From assembly GCA_002731275.1 (NCBI GenBank), contig PCBK01000130.1, positions 1 to 64,000 of the forward strand: 64,000 bases of DNA. The letters are read 5' to 3'. Source of the DNA: Deltaproteobacteria bacterium. Lineage in GTDB: Bacteria; Myxococcota_C; UBA6777. The notes below the pieces were generated by a model that saw only the letters and a list, made by a program, of their open reading frames with translations, did not search any database and was not told where the DNA came from. The position numbers were made by a program, and so were the translations under genes. This document shows, piece by piece, positions 1 through 8,041 of the stretch. How positions within the stretch are numbered: the first letter of the stretch is position 1; each line of letters opens with the position of its first letter.

Positions 1-138
1 ACAGTGCAAGGGATAGGATGGAAGAACTGTCACCTCATTCAAGCAGTGGATGGCTACACTTACAAAAATCGAATGGGCGTTTCCTCCCCCCATCTAAAGA
101 AGGGGGTCTCCACGCCTCAGCTGAACGAAAGGTTTTAA
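1..138 (+). CDS. iscB: IscB nuclease, C-terminal end only (cut by window edge)
   Basis: Frame 1 is open from the first base and ends in TAA at 136-138. The peptide aligns with the last ~50 residues of the complete IscB at 8042-9430: TVQGIGWKNC here against TTQGIAAKYC there, then DGYTYKNRMGVSS against DGYNYNNRMGVSS. It is therefore the tail of a second, separate IscB gene whose body lies outside the window. As in the other copy, the coding sequence runs through the right-end hairpin and stops just before the next gene, here 4 nt before the ATG at 143. Whether the missing part is intact cannot be judged. Confidence 0.85.
   Translation, partial: TVQGIGWKNCHLIQAVDGYTYKNRMGVSSPHLKKGVSTPQLNERF
75..116 (+). 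repeat. IscB-element right-end hairpin, copy 1
   Basis: The arms GGCGT (76-80) and ACGCC (112-116) pair, and inside them a C-run faces a G-run (TCCTCCCCCC against GGGGG). The sequence nearly matches 9361-9401. Right ends of IS200/IS605-type elements typically carry such a subterminal hairpin. An AACGAAAGG motif follows at about 124-132 and the next start codon is at 143. Confidence 0.75.
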
Positions 139-142
139 TTCG

Positions 143-1456
143 ATGAGAATGATTGAGACCTTTACTCAAGACCAGAACGGTGGCTCCTGGCTGGAGCCGT
201 CAACTTTGACAACGAACATCACGTATCCTCATTGGTTGGAGTCATGGTGGATGGAGCTTGCCTGCCAACAGAGCAAGCAACAGGATCCCCACGAGATGTT
301 ACGATCATTTGAGACAGAAGTTCGCCAGCTCAGTGATACCTTCACGACAGAGCGCAAAGAAGGCTTTGACGCCTACCAGCAGCAAACGTCGATGTTGTTG
401 GCGTATGGACTGTTTTACTTCCCACAAACCTTTGCCCGGGTGCGTTATCCGCTGCTCGAATTGCTCGCCCACCGCAAATGGTCACCGCCCCTCGAGCGTC
501 CCCTTCGCATCCTGGATCTGGGAGCAGGTTTGGGTGCTGCGAGTATCAGCTTTGCGCACCTCTTTGCCTCCCACCCAACGCTTCAAGAGATCGAGATCAC
601 AGCGCTCGATTCTTCGCGACAGAGCTTGCAGTACTTTCGCAAACTCACCAAAGAACAGAGCGCACAATGGCCCAATGTGTCTTGGGACATTCGCAACGCA
701 GATCTCCGCAAGACGGAGAGCTGGCTGCCGACCTCTTCGCCTCACTGGGACCTGATCATCGCGAGCTTCTCACTTAACGAGGCTTTTTACGGTGCCCTCG
801 ATGAACAGATCAAATGGACCGAGCTCGTCCTGACTCGTGCGCTGCAGAAAACGGGGGTGTTCCTCATCCTCGACCCCGCCAGTCAGGAAAAAACACACCG
901 CTTTGAGCAGTACAGAGATCACTTCGCCGATCACGCCCGATACCACGTCTGGAGCCCCTGTCTTCACGAACATCCATGTCCACTCAGGCAAGAGGGAAAA
1001 AGACAGTGTCACGAGGTCCGACAGTGGGAGCCTCCAGACTCGATGACCTTCCTCAATCGCAGATTGTTTCGGCACATCACCTCGCTCAAATACAGCTTCC
1101 TCGCGCTGGGCAAGCAGCCAGCTCCAGCCTTCTCCCAGCCAGAAGGTCAGGCGCTCTTTCGGATGATCGCGCCATTGCAAAATAACAAAGCTCACGCCCA
1201 AATGACCGGGTGTTGTACAGATGGATGCAAGAGAGAGTTCGAGTGGCTCAAACGATGCCTCGACAAACCCACACAAAAACAGCTCGTCCAATTGGAACGT
1301 GGGGACATTGTACACGTGACCTCCTTACAAGAGATGTCCCGTGACGGGTACGTCCGGCTACAGAAGGACTCATCGTGTACAGTTGTCCATCCAACACCTC
1401 TTGTCCTAAAGGGGAAGAACGCAGATAGTGCACAATCGCCAGATGACGCTTCGTAA
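143..1456 (+). CDS. Rsm22/METTL17-like SAM-dependent methyltransferase family protein
   Basis: A Rossmann methyltransferase fold is indicated by LDLGAGLGAAS at about residues 123-133, the SAM-binding motif I. Further on, C273-x5-C279-x9-C289 (SPCLHEHPCPL...QCHEV) plus a distal CC at 357-358 resembles the iron-sulfur cysteine pattern of Rsm22/METTL17, mitochondrial small-subunit assembly proteins with bacterial relatives. The likely role is small-ribosomal-subunit maturation, by homology only. The start is the ATG at 143 with GAAAGG upstream, a ribosome-binding sequence that belongs to the end of the preceding IscB element; a second in-frame ATG lies at 149. The C-terminus (about 300-437) is not assignable. 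Translation may depend on the element-derived leader. Confidence 0.75.
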   Translation: MRMIETFTQDQNGGSWLEPSTLTTNITYPHWLESWWMELACQQSKQQDPHEMLRSFETEVRQLSDTFTTERKEGFDAYQQQTSMLLAYGLFYFPQTFARVRYPLLELLAHRKWSPPLERPLRILDLGAGLGAASISFAHLFASHPTLQEIEITALDSSRQSLQYFRKLTKEQSAQWPNVSWDIRNADLRKTESWLPTSSPHWDLIIASFSLNEAFYGALDEQIKWTELVLTRALQKTGVFLILDPASQEKTHRFEQYRDHFADHARYHVWSPCLHEHPCPLRQEGKRQCHEVRQWEPPDSMTFLNRRLFRHITSLKYSFLALGKQPAPAFSQPEGQALFRMIAPLQNNKAHAQMTGCCTDGCKREFEWLKRCLDKPTQKQLVQLERGDIVHVTSLQEMSRDGYVRLQKDSSCTVVHPTPLVLKGKNADSAQSPDDAS

Positions 1457-1489
1457 TTTACATTTTTCCCAACAAGAAAGGCACCTTCA

Positions 1490-2536
1490 ATGAACCAAGT
1501 CCGCTTTGTCCCGATATCAGACATCCTCATTGAAAATGAATACCTTCGTCTCGACACAAAAATCGAAGAGCTCAAGAAAAGCATCAAGGCGATCGGGCTG
1601 ATCCACCCTCTGATCATCAACCAAGAGAATGAACTCATCGCCGGTGGCCGACGCTATTCGGCGCTCAAAGAGCTTGGCTTTGAGCAGGTCCCTGTCGTCG
1701 TCGTCGATCAAGATCGACGTGAACAAGAGCTCATCTCGATCGATGAGAACTTGATGCGGCTGCCCTTGAAAGGATTGCTGCTCGAAAAAGCCCTCAACAG
1801 AGGCCGCGAGATCTACGAAGCCCTCTATCCAGAGGCCAAAAAAGTCGAGCTCACACCTGTCGTTAAGACCAAACCCGAGCCATCAGAGGCGTCCGCGACA
1901 CCTGAAGACATGATGGAAGATAAGGTCGATGGGAAGGCTTCTTTTGTCGAAGTGACGGCACAAAAAACAGGTCTCTCAGAGGGCACCATCCGCAGCGCGA
2001 TCGTGCGTGAAGTCAAATCCTCTCCGAGGGTCAAAGAGGCCAGAGATCACGGTGAGCTAGGTGCAGCACAGACCAACGAGATCATCAAACTCGAAGAAGA
2101 TGAACAAGACAAGATCCTCTCGGTCGTCAAAAACCTCCCCACAAAAGAGGTCAAAAAGATCGTCAAAGAAGTGCAGGAAAACGGCGCAGACGCCACGATC
2201 GAACGTATCCTCAGTGAAGAGGCGATGCCCAAAATATACGCGGATTTCCTGACGGCCGCGAGTAAAGCCTACCGATTGTGTGGACGTATCCTCAAGCAAA
2301 AACCGGACTGTCCTTCCTCTCGCACCACTGAAGTGCTCGAAAACATCGCGACAGGTCAGGAGCTTTTGCAAAAATTGTCCGCGTTTGTCGAAGAGTTCGA
2401 AGAAGAGCCACAAGACGCAGCGCCGACCTCACTGCCTTCTTATGAAGAGCACACCCCGTCCTCAGCGCTTCAGTCTCCAGAGACTTCCCCACTCGCAGAA
2501 CAAGAAGCTTCAGTCGACGCACCTATCACTGCATAG
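1490..2536 (+). CDS. ParB/Spo0J-type nucleoid or partition protein without ParA
   Basis: The N-terminal ParB domain is clear: a KIEELKKSIKAIGLIHPLII segment followed by ELIAGGRRYSALKELG at about residues 47-62, matching the GERR-type arginine box that binds CTP in this family. A central helix-turn-helix (QKTGLSEGTIRSAIVREV, about 158-175) should bind DNA. The acidic, Pro/Ser-rich C-terminus (about 290-348) resembles no known dimerisation domain that I can identify. AAGAAAGG precedes the ATG. Neither neighbour encodes a ParA ATPase and no parS-like palindrome was seen, so this is either a regulator built on a ParB scaffold or an orphan from a plasmid or phage. Confidence 0.8.
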   Translation: MNQVRFVPISDILIENEYLRLDTKIEELKKSIKAIGLIHPLIINQENELIAGGRRYSALKELGFEQVPVVVVDQDRREQELISIDENLMRLPLKGLLLEKALNRGREIYEALYPEAKKVELTPVVKTKPEPSEASATPEDMMEDKVDGKASFVEVTAQKTGLSEGTIRSAIVREVKSSPRVKEARDHGELGAAQTNEIIKLEEDEQDKILSVVKNLPTKEVKKIVKEVQENGADATIERILSEEAMPKIYADFLTAASKAYRLCGRILKQKPDCPSSRTTEVLENIATGQELLQKLSAFVEEFEEEPQDAAPTSLPSYEEHTPSSALQSPETSPLAEQEASVDAPITA

Positions 2537-2617
2537 TTCCACAAATCAGATCATCCGGCAAAAGTCTCCTCTCCTTCTGGCGTTCCGCCTCCATCGCGAT
2601 TTCTTTCTCCAGTTATT

Positions 2618-2646
2618 TTGGAATTTCGACAAAGATACTCTATGAT
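2618..2646 (+). promoter_or_regulatory. Sigma-70-like promoter for the ATPase-CYTH gene
   Basis: TTGGAA (2618-2623) and TATGAT (2641-2646) are separated by 17 nt, a good fit to the -35/-10 consensus (4/6 and 5/6). Transcription would start near 2653. Confidence 0.45.
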
Positions 2647-2764
2647 CCGTTACGTCTTCGCCCCCCGTGCATCCTAATACAAATGCATGGAACATGCAGT
2701 CTCAAATATCGCCACATTGCCCGATAGACACAGGGCTTCACCCAAAATATGGTTCGAAAAAAAT

Positions 2765-3913
2765 ATGAGAGCGACACCTCCTCAAACACCTCCTCCAGAT
2801 ACACCACCCATCTACCGTATCGTCTTGACAGGCGGCCCATGTGGAGGAAAAACCACCTCCCTGTCTCATATCACAGAGCGCCTTGAGTCCGTCGGGTTTC
2901 GGACCTTCCAGGTCCCAGAAGCTGCGACCATCTTGTTCACAGGCGGCGTCAATCTCTCCAACGTGAACATCGAGCAAGAGGTGCGCTTTGAAGCCAACCT
3001 CGTCAGCCTACAGATGGCGCTCGAAGACACCTTTTACGATCTCGCGCTCTCCACAGGAAAACCCTGCGTGCTCCTATGTGATCGGGGGACGATGGACGCT
3101 TCGGCTTACATCGCTCCTGAGATGTGGCAGGCGCTCCTCGATGAACAAGGATGGACAGAGGTCGGACTCCGAGATCGGCGATATGACGCGGTCATTCACC
3201 TCGTGACAGCGGCAGATGGTGCGGAGCCATTTTACACACACGAAAACAACCCAGCGCGCAAAGAGCCCGCCGAGCAAGCCCGTGTGCTCGACAAACAGCT
3301 CCGAGACGCCTGGGTGGGACACCCTCACCTTCGTATCATCGACAACAGTACAGGGTTCGCCGAAAAGATCCACCGCGCGATCATGGCCGTCAGTAAGATC
3401 ACCGACACCCCTGTGCCCAAAAAAATCGAGCGCAAATTCTTGCTCAAGCGCACGCCCAGATCGTCGGAGTTTCCCATCCACTTTAAGACCTTTACGATCG
3501 AACAAACATATCTACTCAGCCAGGACAACAACCAAATTCGCCTCAGACGACGAGGGGCGAATGGCGCGTTTACTTACACACGTACGATCCGCCAACCGAT
3601 GAGAGACGGCGAACATGTGGAGCTAAAAAGGCAGATCGCAGGACGAGAATATCTTGGGTTGCTCGATCAAGCCGATCCTACGAAGGCTGTGATCCGCAAA
3701 AGTCGACGCTGTTTCTTGTGGAATAACCAGTACTACGAGCTGGACACATTTATCGAGCCACAAGAGGGGTTGTGTATCCTCAACGTCGAGTACAAACAGT
3801 TTAGTGAGACGCTTTTGCCGGACTTTTTGGAGATCGAAAGAGAGGTCACAGGCGACGAAAATTACATGAGCTACACGATCGCCACAAAGGCCGGCCAAAG
3901 TGAGGAGCGATAG
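2765..3913 (+). CDS. AAA-type ATP/GTP-binding protein fused to a CYTH domain (TTD14-like)
   Basis: The N-terminal half is a P-loop NTPase: IYRIVLTGGPCGGKTTSL carries a Walker A motif (GPCGGKT) and LCDRGTMD is a likely Walker B region. The C-terminal half begins KKIERKFLLKR, the ExExK-like signature opening CYTH triphosphatase/cyclase domains. This order matches the family of Drosophila TTD14 (TRPL translocation defect 14), a nucleotide- and phosphoinositide-binding protein; the bacterial members' substrate is not known to me. The ATG at 2765 leaves 18 residues before the conserved start of the fold. An in-frame ATG at 2687 would add 26 unremarkable residues; neither has a good Shine-Dalgarno. 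Confidence 0.8.
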   Translation: MRATPPQTPPPDTPPIYRIVLTGGPCGGKTTSLSHITERLESVGFRTFQVPEAATILFTGGVNLSNVNIEQEVRFEANLVSLQMALEDTFYDLALSTGKPCVLLCDRGTMDASAYIAPEMWQALLDEQGWTEVGLRDRRYDAVIHLVTAADGAEPFYTHENNPARKEPAEQARVLDKQLRDAWVGHPHLRIIDNSTGFAEKIHRAIMAVSKITDTPVPKKIERKFLLKRTPRSSEFPIHFKTFTIEQTYLLSQDNNQIRLRRRGANGAFTYTRTIRQPMRDGEHVELKRQIAGREYLGLLDQADPTKAVIRKSRRCFLWNNQYYELDTFIEPQEGLCILNVEYKQFSETLLPDFLEIEREVTGDENYMSYTIATKAGQSEER

Positions 3914-3936
3914 GACAAAAAAAGGAACAAGTGTCC

Positions 3937-4221
3937 CTACTTCTTTTGTTCTTTGACGATACGAACGAGTTGCTTGATCATCAGCTCCCTCTTTTGTGAC
4001 CATCTCTTACCCGTAGCGGCCTGATTCGTGAACACGTAACTTCTCTTGGGACAGGCCTTTCGGTCGGCTCCCCCGCAACGACATCCTTCTTCCGCACCTT
4101 CTTCAACATCTGCGAAAACAGTCCAAAGGGAATCCCTTTCATCTCTGTCACGACCTCTCCTCTTCGCGAGTCGATGTCTCTCTACCTTTGTAATCTTTTT
4201 CTTACATTCATGAAGAATGAT
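3937..4221 (-). pseudogene. Possible gene remnant: open frame without a start codon
   Basis: The ~490-nt stretch between the CYTH gene and the histidine kinase has no ordinary gene. On the minus strand, 95 codons are free of stops (bounded by TGA at 4222-4224 and TAG at 3937-3939) and read as a plausible protein: DSLWTVFADVEEGAEEG, then EGCRCGG, KACPKRSYVFTNQ and RELMIKQLVRIVKEQKK at the end. No ATG, GTG or TTG lies near its 5' end, so it may be the 3' remnant of a decayed gene. I do not recognise the family, and chance cannot be excluded. Confidence 0.3.
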
Positions 4222-4404
4222 TCAAACACATAATGAAGACATCTCGACCCCATCGATATTTTTGTTCATGAGCTTACAACCTGCGGTCAAAACGGAAGAC
4301 AGCTCGCCATAGAACCCCACTGGATAGTTGACAAATCCTATGGGAAAGGTAGACTTAGTGAGTCTCCACATGTTGATAGTGTTGTTACGTTGAGGTTAAG
4401 AGCT

Positions 4405-6060
4405 GTGAATTCAAGAACGCCAGCGTCACCTACCACGCTTGCTCCGGCTTTCCTCAGGGCTGCATTGCACGTCCCGACCGGTGACATTCATCTGGAATGT
4501 CTGTCAGGTGATCTGCAATGGCTCTGCGGTATGAGCACCGATGCGCTCAACCTCACGGCGGGGATATGGGGGAAACTGATCGATGATTACGACGCATTTT
4601 GTCTGACCCTCGTTAAGCTGACAAAAGACCAACCACTGACACAAACACTCTACTGGAACCACACAGACGGACACAAAGTCGAAGCCTGTCATACATTTGT
4701 TTACGCCCCCATGCAGGGCTCTGACGCCTTCAAATACATCGATATCTTCGTGAGATTCGTAGGGCTTGAGCTGCTCGACTACATCAAAGCGCTCGAAAGC
4801 TCCTACGAGACACGCTCGAAAGACTGTGGTGCATTGAGCTTCCCAAAAGTGTGGGAGGAGCCGGGTTTTTATGAGAGGGTTGTGGGTTCGGTCAACGATG
4901 GTATTCTCGTCAACGATCCGAATGGTCAAATCCTATACATGAATGAAAATCTTGCAAAACTTTTGGGTTACTCTCCAGGGGAGCTTTTGGGGAAACACCT
5001 GTTCGATGTCATGGACGAAGAAGGCATACAGCTCACCAAAAAACGACTCTCTGAGCGTATCAGTGGCACAGAGGAGGTCTTCGACTTTCGTTTTGTCCAC
5101 CGCAACGGTGCTCATGTCTGGACACGCGTCTCTGCCAAACCCTTGGTCGATGATGATGAACGTCATATGGGTTCACTCGTGTCCATCTCCGACATCTCCG
5201 CGCGAAAAAAAGCAGAGCAAGACCTCCAAGTGCTCCTCAACGAGCTTGAGCAACGTGTACAGGAAAGGACCAAGCTCCTGACACGCGCCAACTCCGAGCT
5301 GAAGAAGGAAGTCGAGGAGCGCAAGAGCGCAGAGAAAAGAGCTATCCTCGCCAGCCGCGCAAAGAGTCAGTTCCTGGCAAACATGAGCCACGAATTACGC
5401 ACCCCTCTCAACGCGATCATCGGGTACTCAGAGATTTTGGAAGAAGAGATGCAGTCGGCAGGTGTCGATGACTTCCAACAAGACATCGAATGTATCCACT
5501 CATCTGCACAACATTTGTTACAGTTGATCAGCAGCATACTCGACCTTTCAAACATCGAAGCAGGGAGGATGGAGCTTCAGTCCGAAGAGATCTATCTCGA
5601 TGAGTTCCTAAGCGAGCTGCGTATGATGATGGAAGACATGCTACAGCAAAGCGAGCTTCTCTTTATCGTCGAACAACAGCTCGACACGATGAGCTTTATT
5701 GCGGATCGAGGAAAGCTACGGCAGATCATTTTCAACTTCTTGAGCAACGCGGTCAAGTTCACACTGACAGGTAGTATTTGCTTGCGGGTCCGACACGACG
5801 TAGACCAAGCCCACATCATCTTCGACGTCGAAGACACAGGAATAGGCATCCATGAAGACGATATTGATGCGCTCTTCTCTGCATTTTGGCAGGCTGATGG
5901 TTCAGCGACGAGGCGCTTTGAAGGTGCGGGGTTGGGACTCGCCATTGCACAAGAATACACTCGCTTGATGGGTGGTCGTATTTCAGTCAAGAGCAAGTAT
6001 GGGGAAGGCTCAACTTTTTCGGTGGCCATCCCGACATGGCATACTTTGGATACCACGTAA
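4405..6060 (+). CDS. Cytosolic PAS-domain sensor histidine kinase
   Basis: After an unassigned N-terminal ~155 residues comes a PAS domain (NDGILVNDPNGQILYMNENLAKLLGY), a coiled-coil linker (EQRVQERTKLLTRANSELKKE), a HisKA dimerisation helix with the phospho-acceptor in MSHELRTPLN (His ~329), and a HATPase domain with N-box NFLSNAVKFT, G1 DTGIGI and G2 GAGLGLAIA. No membrane segment or receiver domain is present, so it is a soluble kinase whose response regulator is encoded elsewhere. GTG at 4405 is preferred because TGAGGT lies 8 nt upstream; a TTG at 4390 is also in frame. The downstream hydrolase gene uses a Shine-Dalgarno overlapping this gene's stop codon, suggesting co-transcription. 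Confidence 0.9.
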   Translation: MNSRTPASPTTLAPAFLRAALHVPTGDIHLECLSGDLQWLCGMSTDALNLTAGIWGKLIDDYDAFCLTLVKLTKDQPLTQTLYWNHTDGHKVEACHTFVYAPMQGSDAFKYIDIFVRFVGLELLDYIKALESSYETRSKDCGALSFPKVWEEPGFYERVVGSVNDGILVNDPNGQILYMNENLAKLLGYSPGELLGKHLFDVMDEEGIQLTKKRLSERISGTEEVFDFRFVHRNGAHVWTRVSAKPLVDDDERHMGSLVSISDISARKKAEQDLQVLLNELEQRVQERTKLLTRANSELKKEVEERKSAEKRAILASRAKSQFLANMSHELRTPLNAIIGYSEILEEEMQSAGVDDFQQDIECIHSSAQHLLQLISSILDLSNIEAGRMELQSEEIYLDEFLSELRMMMEDMLQQSELLFIVEQQLDTMSFIADRGKLRQIIFNFLSNAVKFTLTGSICLRVRHDVDQAHIIFDVEDTGIGIHEDDIDALFSAFWQADGSATRRFEGAGLGLAIAQEYTRLMGGRISVKSKYGEGSTFSVAIPTWHTLDTT

Positions 6061-6071
6061 AGGAGGAACGC

Positions 6072-6845
6072 ATGGGTGTTTGCGTCACAGATGACCAGGT
6101 ACAGGTGGCTTACAAATTGTTTGGCCAAGGTGAGCGTTATGTCGTTCTCGTGCATGGATGGATGGTCTCAGGTGAGGTTTTTTCTTCCCTACTCCCATAT
6201 CTACGTACAGAGGTGACTTGGATCGTTCCCGATTTGAGAGGCACAGGCGACTCTGACAAACCGAAGAGCGGGTACACACTCGCACGCCATGCAAAAGACG
6301 TAATGTCTGTCGTGGATCACCTTGGCGTCGGGAACTTTGCACTTGTAGGCCACAGTATGGGCGGACAAATTGCCCAACAAATCGCCGCAACACACTCCAC
6401 ACGAGTCAACGCGCTCGCCTTACTCAACAGTGTTCCAGCTTCGGGCATCCCCTTACCAGAAGAAGCGACGCAATTATTCAGACACTCCGCAGGTTCTAAA
6501 GAGAGCCAAACGGCGATCCTGAACATGGCTTGCAAAACGCTCACAGATGAAGCGCTTGCGTCGCTCCTTGCAGACGCAGGAAGTATTTCGGGTGCTTGTA
6601 TTGAAGAGAATTTCGATGCTTGGACAGCAGGTGGTTTTGCAGATATCATCGGAAACATTCACGCGCCGACGTTGGTGTTGGCGACAGATGATCCCTTCCT
6701 ACCACCTGACTTTCTCACACAGGCCGTCGTCGACCCGATCCCCAACGCCTCGCTCGTCCATCTTCCAGGACCAGGACATTACCCTCAAGTCGAAGCCCCC
6801 GCACAAACAGCAGCCATCCTTGATGCTTTCCTTATCGGTCGATAG
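6072..6845 (+). CDS. Alpha/beta-hydrolase
   Basis: This is a 257-residue alpha/beta-hydrolase: oxyanion-side HGW motif (VVLVHGWMVSGEVF), nucleophile elbow GHSMGG, acid region LATDDPF and a C-terminal GPGHYPQ carrying the catalytic His. Its ~260 residues without a signal peptide fit cytosolic esterase/lactonase-type members; the substrate is unknown. The ATG at 6072 is chosen because AAAGGAGG (6059-6066) sits at ideal distance and overlaps the kinase stop codon. The gene therefore probably forms an operon with the sensor kinase. Confidence 0.85.
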   Translation: MGVCVTDDQVQVAYKLFGQGERYVVLVHGWMVSGEVFSSLLPYLRTEVTWIVPDLRGTGDSDKPKSGYTLARHAKDVMSVVDHLGVGNFALVGHSMGGQIAQQIAATHSTRVNALALLNSVPASGIPLPEEATQLFRHSAGSKESQTAILNMACKTLTDEALASLLADAGSISGACIEENFDAWTAGGFADIIGNIHAPTLVLATDDPFLPPDFLTQAVVDPIPNASLVHLPGPGHYPQVEAPAQTAAILDAFLIGR

Positions 6846-6846
6846 C

Positions 6847-7518
6847 CTACCAACGTGTGTGTAGCGCTAATCCACCCATCTTGTTGCCATCACGCGTCGC
6901 GTTGAACCACGGCAAGACATCAAAGCGTCTTCGGTAGCGGCGTCTGTAGCGTCGTCGTCGAAAACCTCGCCTCGATCGAAAGAACATATTCACGAGTCCG
7001 AGCGCCAAAGCTGCGCCAGCGATCCCCCATATCGTGACCGAGAACACTGGACCATAGTCGCTGATAAAGAGTGGCAAGAAGCCCCAAAACATCGAGAGAC
7101 CACCTGCGACTGTACCAATGACGCCCCACGCAAAACGATTGCGTCCAGTGAACAGAGAAAACAAGTTCCCACCAATCGAAGTCACATCAGCGATCAACAA
7201 TGGGATACCAATGATCCAAAAAGGGACCTTCAGATCGTCTGCGGAGCTCTGCATTTGCACGAGCACACCGAGTGTCGACACGTGGGAGAGCATTCCTTTG
7301 GGAGCAGCCTCTGTCTTGAATTGTGTCGAGGGTGCCTTGAGCGCGAGTACAGTGTCGGACGACTGCGCAAGAGGGGTGAGTTGTTGAGAAAAAGGTGTTC
7401 CAAAAGACAAAGGCGTCGCGTTTGCAGTGGAGACAAGACAAAGCAAACATCCAACAACCAACGAAACCATTCGCAACGACCGAGTCACACGAGCATCAAA
7501 TGGTATATATCTTTCCAT
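6847..7518 (-). CDS. Hypothetical inner-membrane protein with Arg-rich tail
   Basis: I do not recognise the family. The 223-residue protein has an N-terminal hydrophobic segment (SLRMVSLVVGCLLCLVSTANA) that looks like a signal peptide, about three further membrane segments (PFWIIGIPLLIADVTS; FAWGVIGTVAGGLSMFWGFLPLFI; VFSVTIWGIAGAALALGLVNMFF), then an Arg/Tyr cluster (RSRRGFRRRRYRRRYRRR) that should face the cytosol. AAGGAG stands 9 nt before the ATG at 7518; a TTG directly in front is less likely. It converges with the hydrolase gene, one base apart. Confidence 0.6.
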   Translation of the reverse strand: MERYIPFDARVTRSLRMVSLVVGCLLCLVSTANATPLSFGTPFSQQLTPLAQSSDTVLALKAPSTQFKTEAAPKGMLSHVSTLGVLVQMQSSADDLKVPFWIIGIPLLIADVTSIGGNLFSLFTGRNRFAWGVIGTVAGGLSMFWGFLPLFISDYGPVFSVTIWGIAGAALALGLVNMFFRSRRGFRRRRYRRRYRRRFDVLPWFNATRDGNKMGGLALHTRW

Positions 7519-7640
7519 CAAATATACTCCTTACGAGACAGTAAGACGGGCTTCTTTCTAAAGATGCACCTTACCACATCGTCATGCAAGATTCCACACA
7601 CACAAATAACCCCAGGCACTCGACCCGCTCACAAAGCAAG

Positions 7641-7669
7641 TTGCATCGACGACGCTGTCTCTGTATATA
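7641..7669 (+). promoter_or_regulatory. Weak candidate promoter for the omegaRNA/IscB transcript
   Basis: TTGCAT (7641-7646) and TATATA (7664-7669) are 17 nt apart. Transcription would begin around 7677, about 20 nt before the predicted guide. Before the IscB insertion this could have been the promoter of the haem-binding gene. The match to consensus is modest. Confidence 0.3.
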
Positions 7670-7697
7670 TGCAAGCAGTGACACCATCTGCTAAACT

Positions 7698-8040
7698 GTA
7701 AACGAAAGGAGTTGGCAGTTTCCACAAGGTTCACGTAACCCTCGACATAACTGCCTGAGAGCCGGTCAAGAACCTCCCCCTAAAGGGAGAGGCTTGAAAG
7801 AGCCTCTATGTTGACCAGCCTTTGTGAAAACACTCGAAAGGAGGCATTCAAACTACGTTAGGAGCGAATACATAGGCACTCCCGGATGCTTCTCCAGTCC
7901 TGGGCTCTGCGGCATGGTTGTTAAATGTTTTTTGGAGGTAGAAACTGTGTGACCTGCATCAAAACCGCTCTGTAACATTGGCGAGGAGACCATCACTGGA
8001 CAAGAGCTCCGGATCGACTCCCAGAACACGAGGTAACTCG
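7698..8040 (+). ncRNA. Putative omegaRNA of the IscB system (guide ~7698-7713, scaffold from 7714)
   Basis: IscB nucleases use an omegaRNA encoded directly upstream, with a ~16-nt guide at its 5' end. The ~330 nt before iscB are non-coding and strongly structured. GGCAGTT (7714-7720) pairs with AACTGCC (7749-7755), enclosing GGTT/AACC (7728-7731/7737-7740). GGTCAA (7764-7769) pairs with TTGACC (7811-7816), enclosing a hairpin of CAAG..CTTG and CCTCCCC..GGGAGAGG (7767-7796). Structure starting sharply at 7714 suggests the scaffold boundary, leaving 7698-7713 (GTAAACGAAAGGAGTT) as the guide. The exact ends and 3' processing site are inferred, not visible. Confidence 0.65.
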
Positions 8041-8041
8041 A

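Noticed and set aside
2687-2764. Earlier start of the ATPase-CYTH protein
   Set aside because: No Shine-Dalgarno and residues without family character; kept only as an alternative.
7522-7713. tRNA or other RNA gene before the IscB locus
   Set aside because: No cloverleaf arms and no CCA-compatible acceptor stem were found; only a weak promoter candidate.
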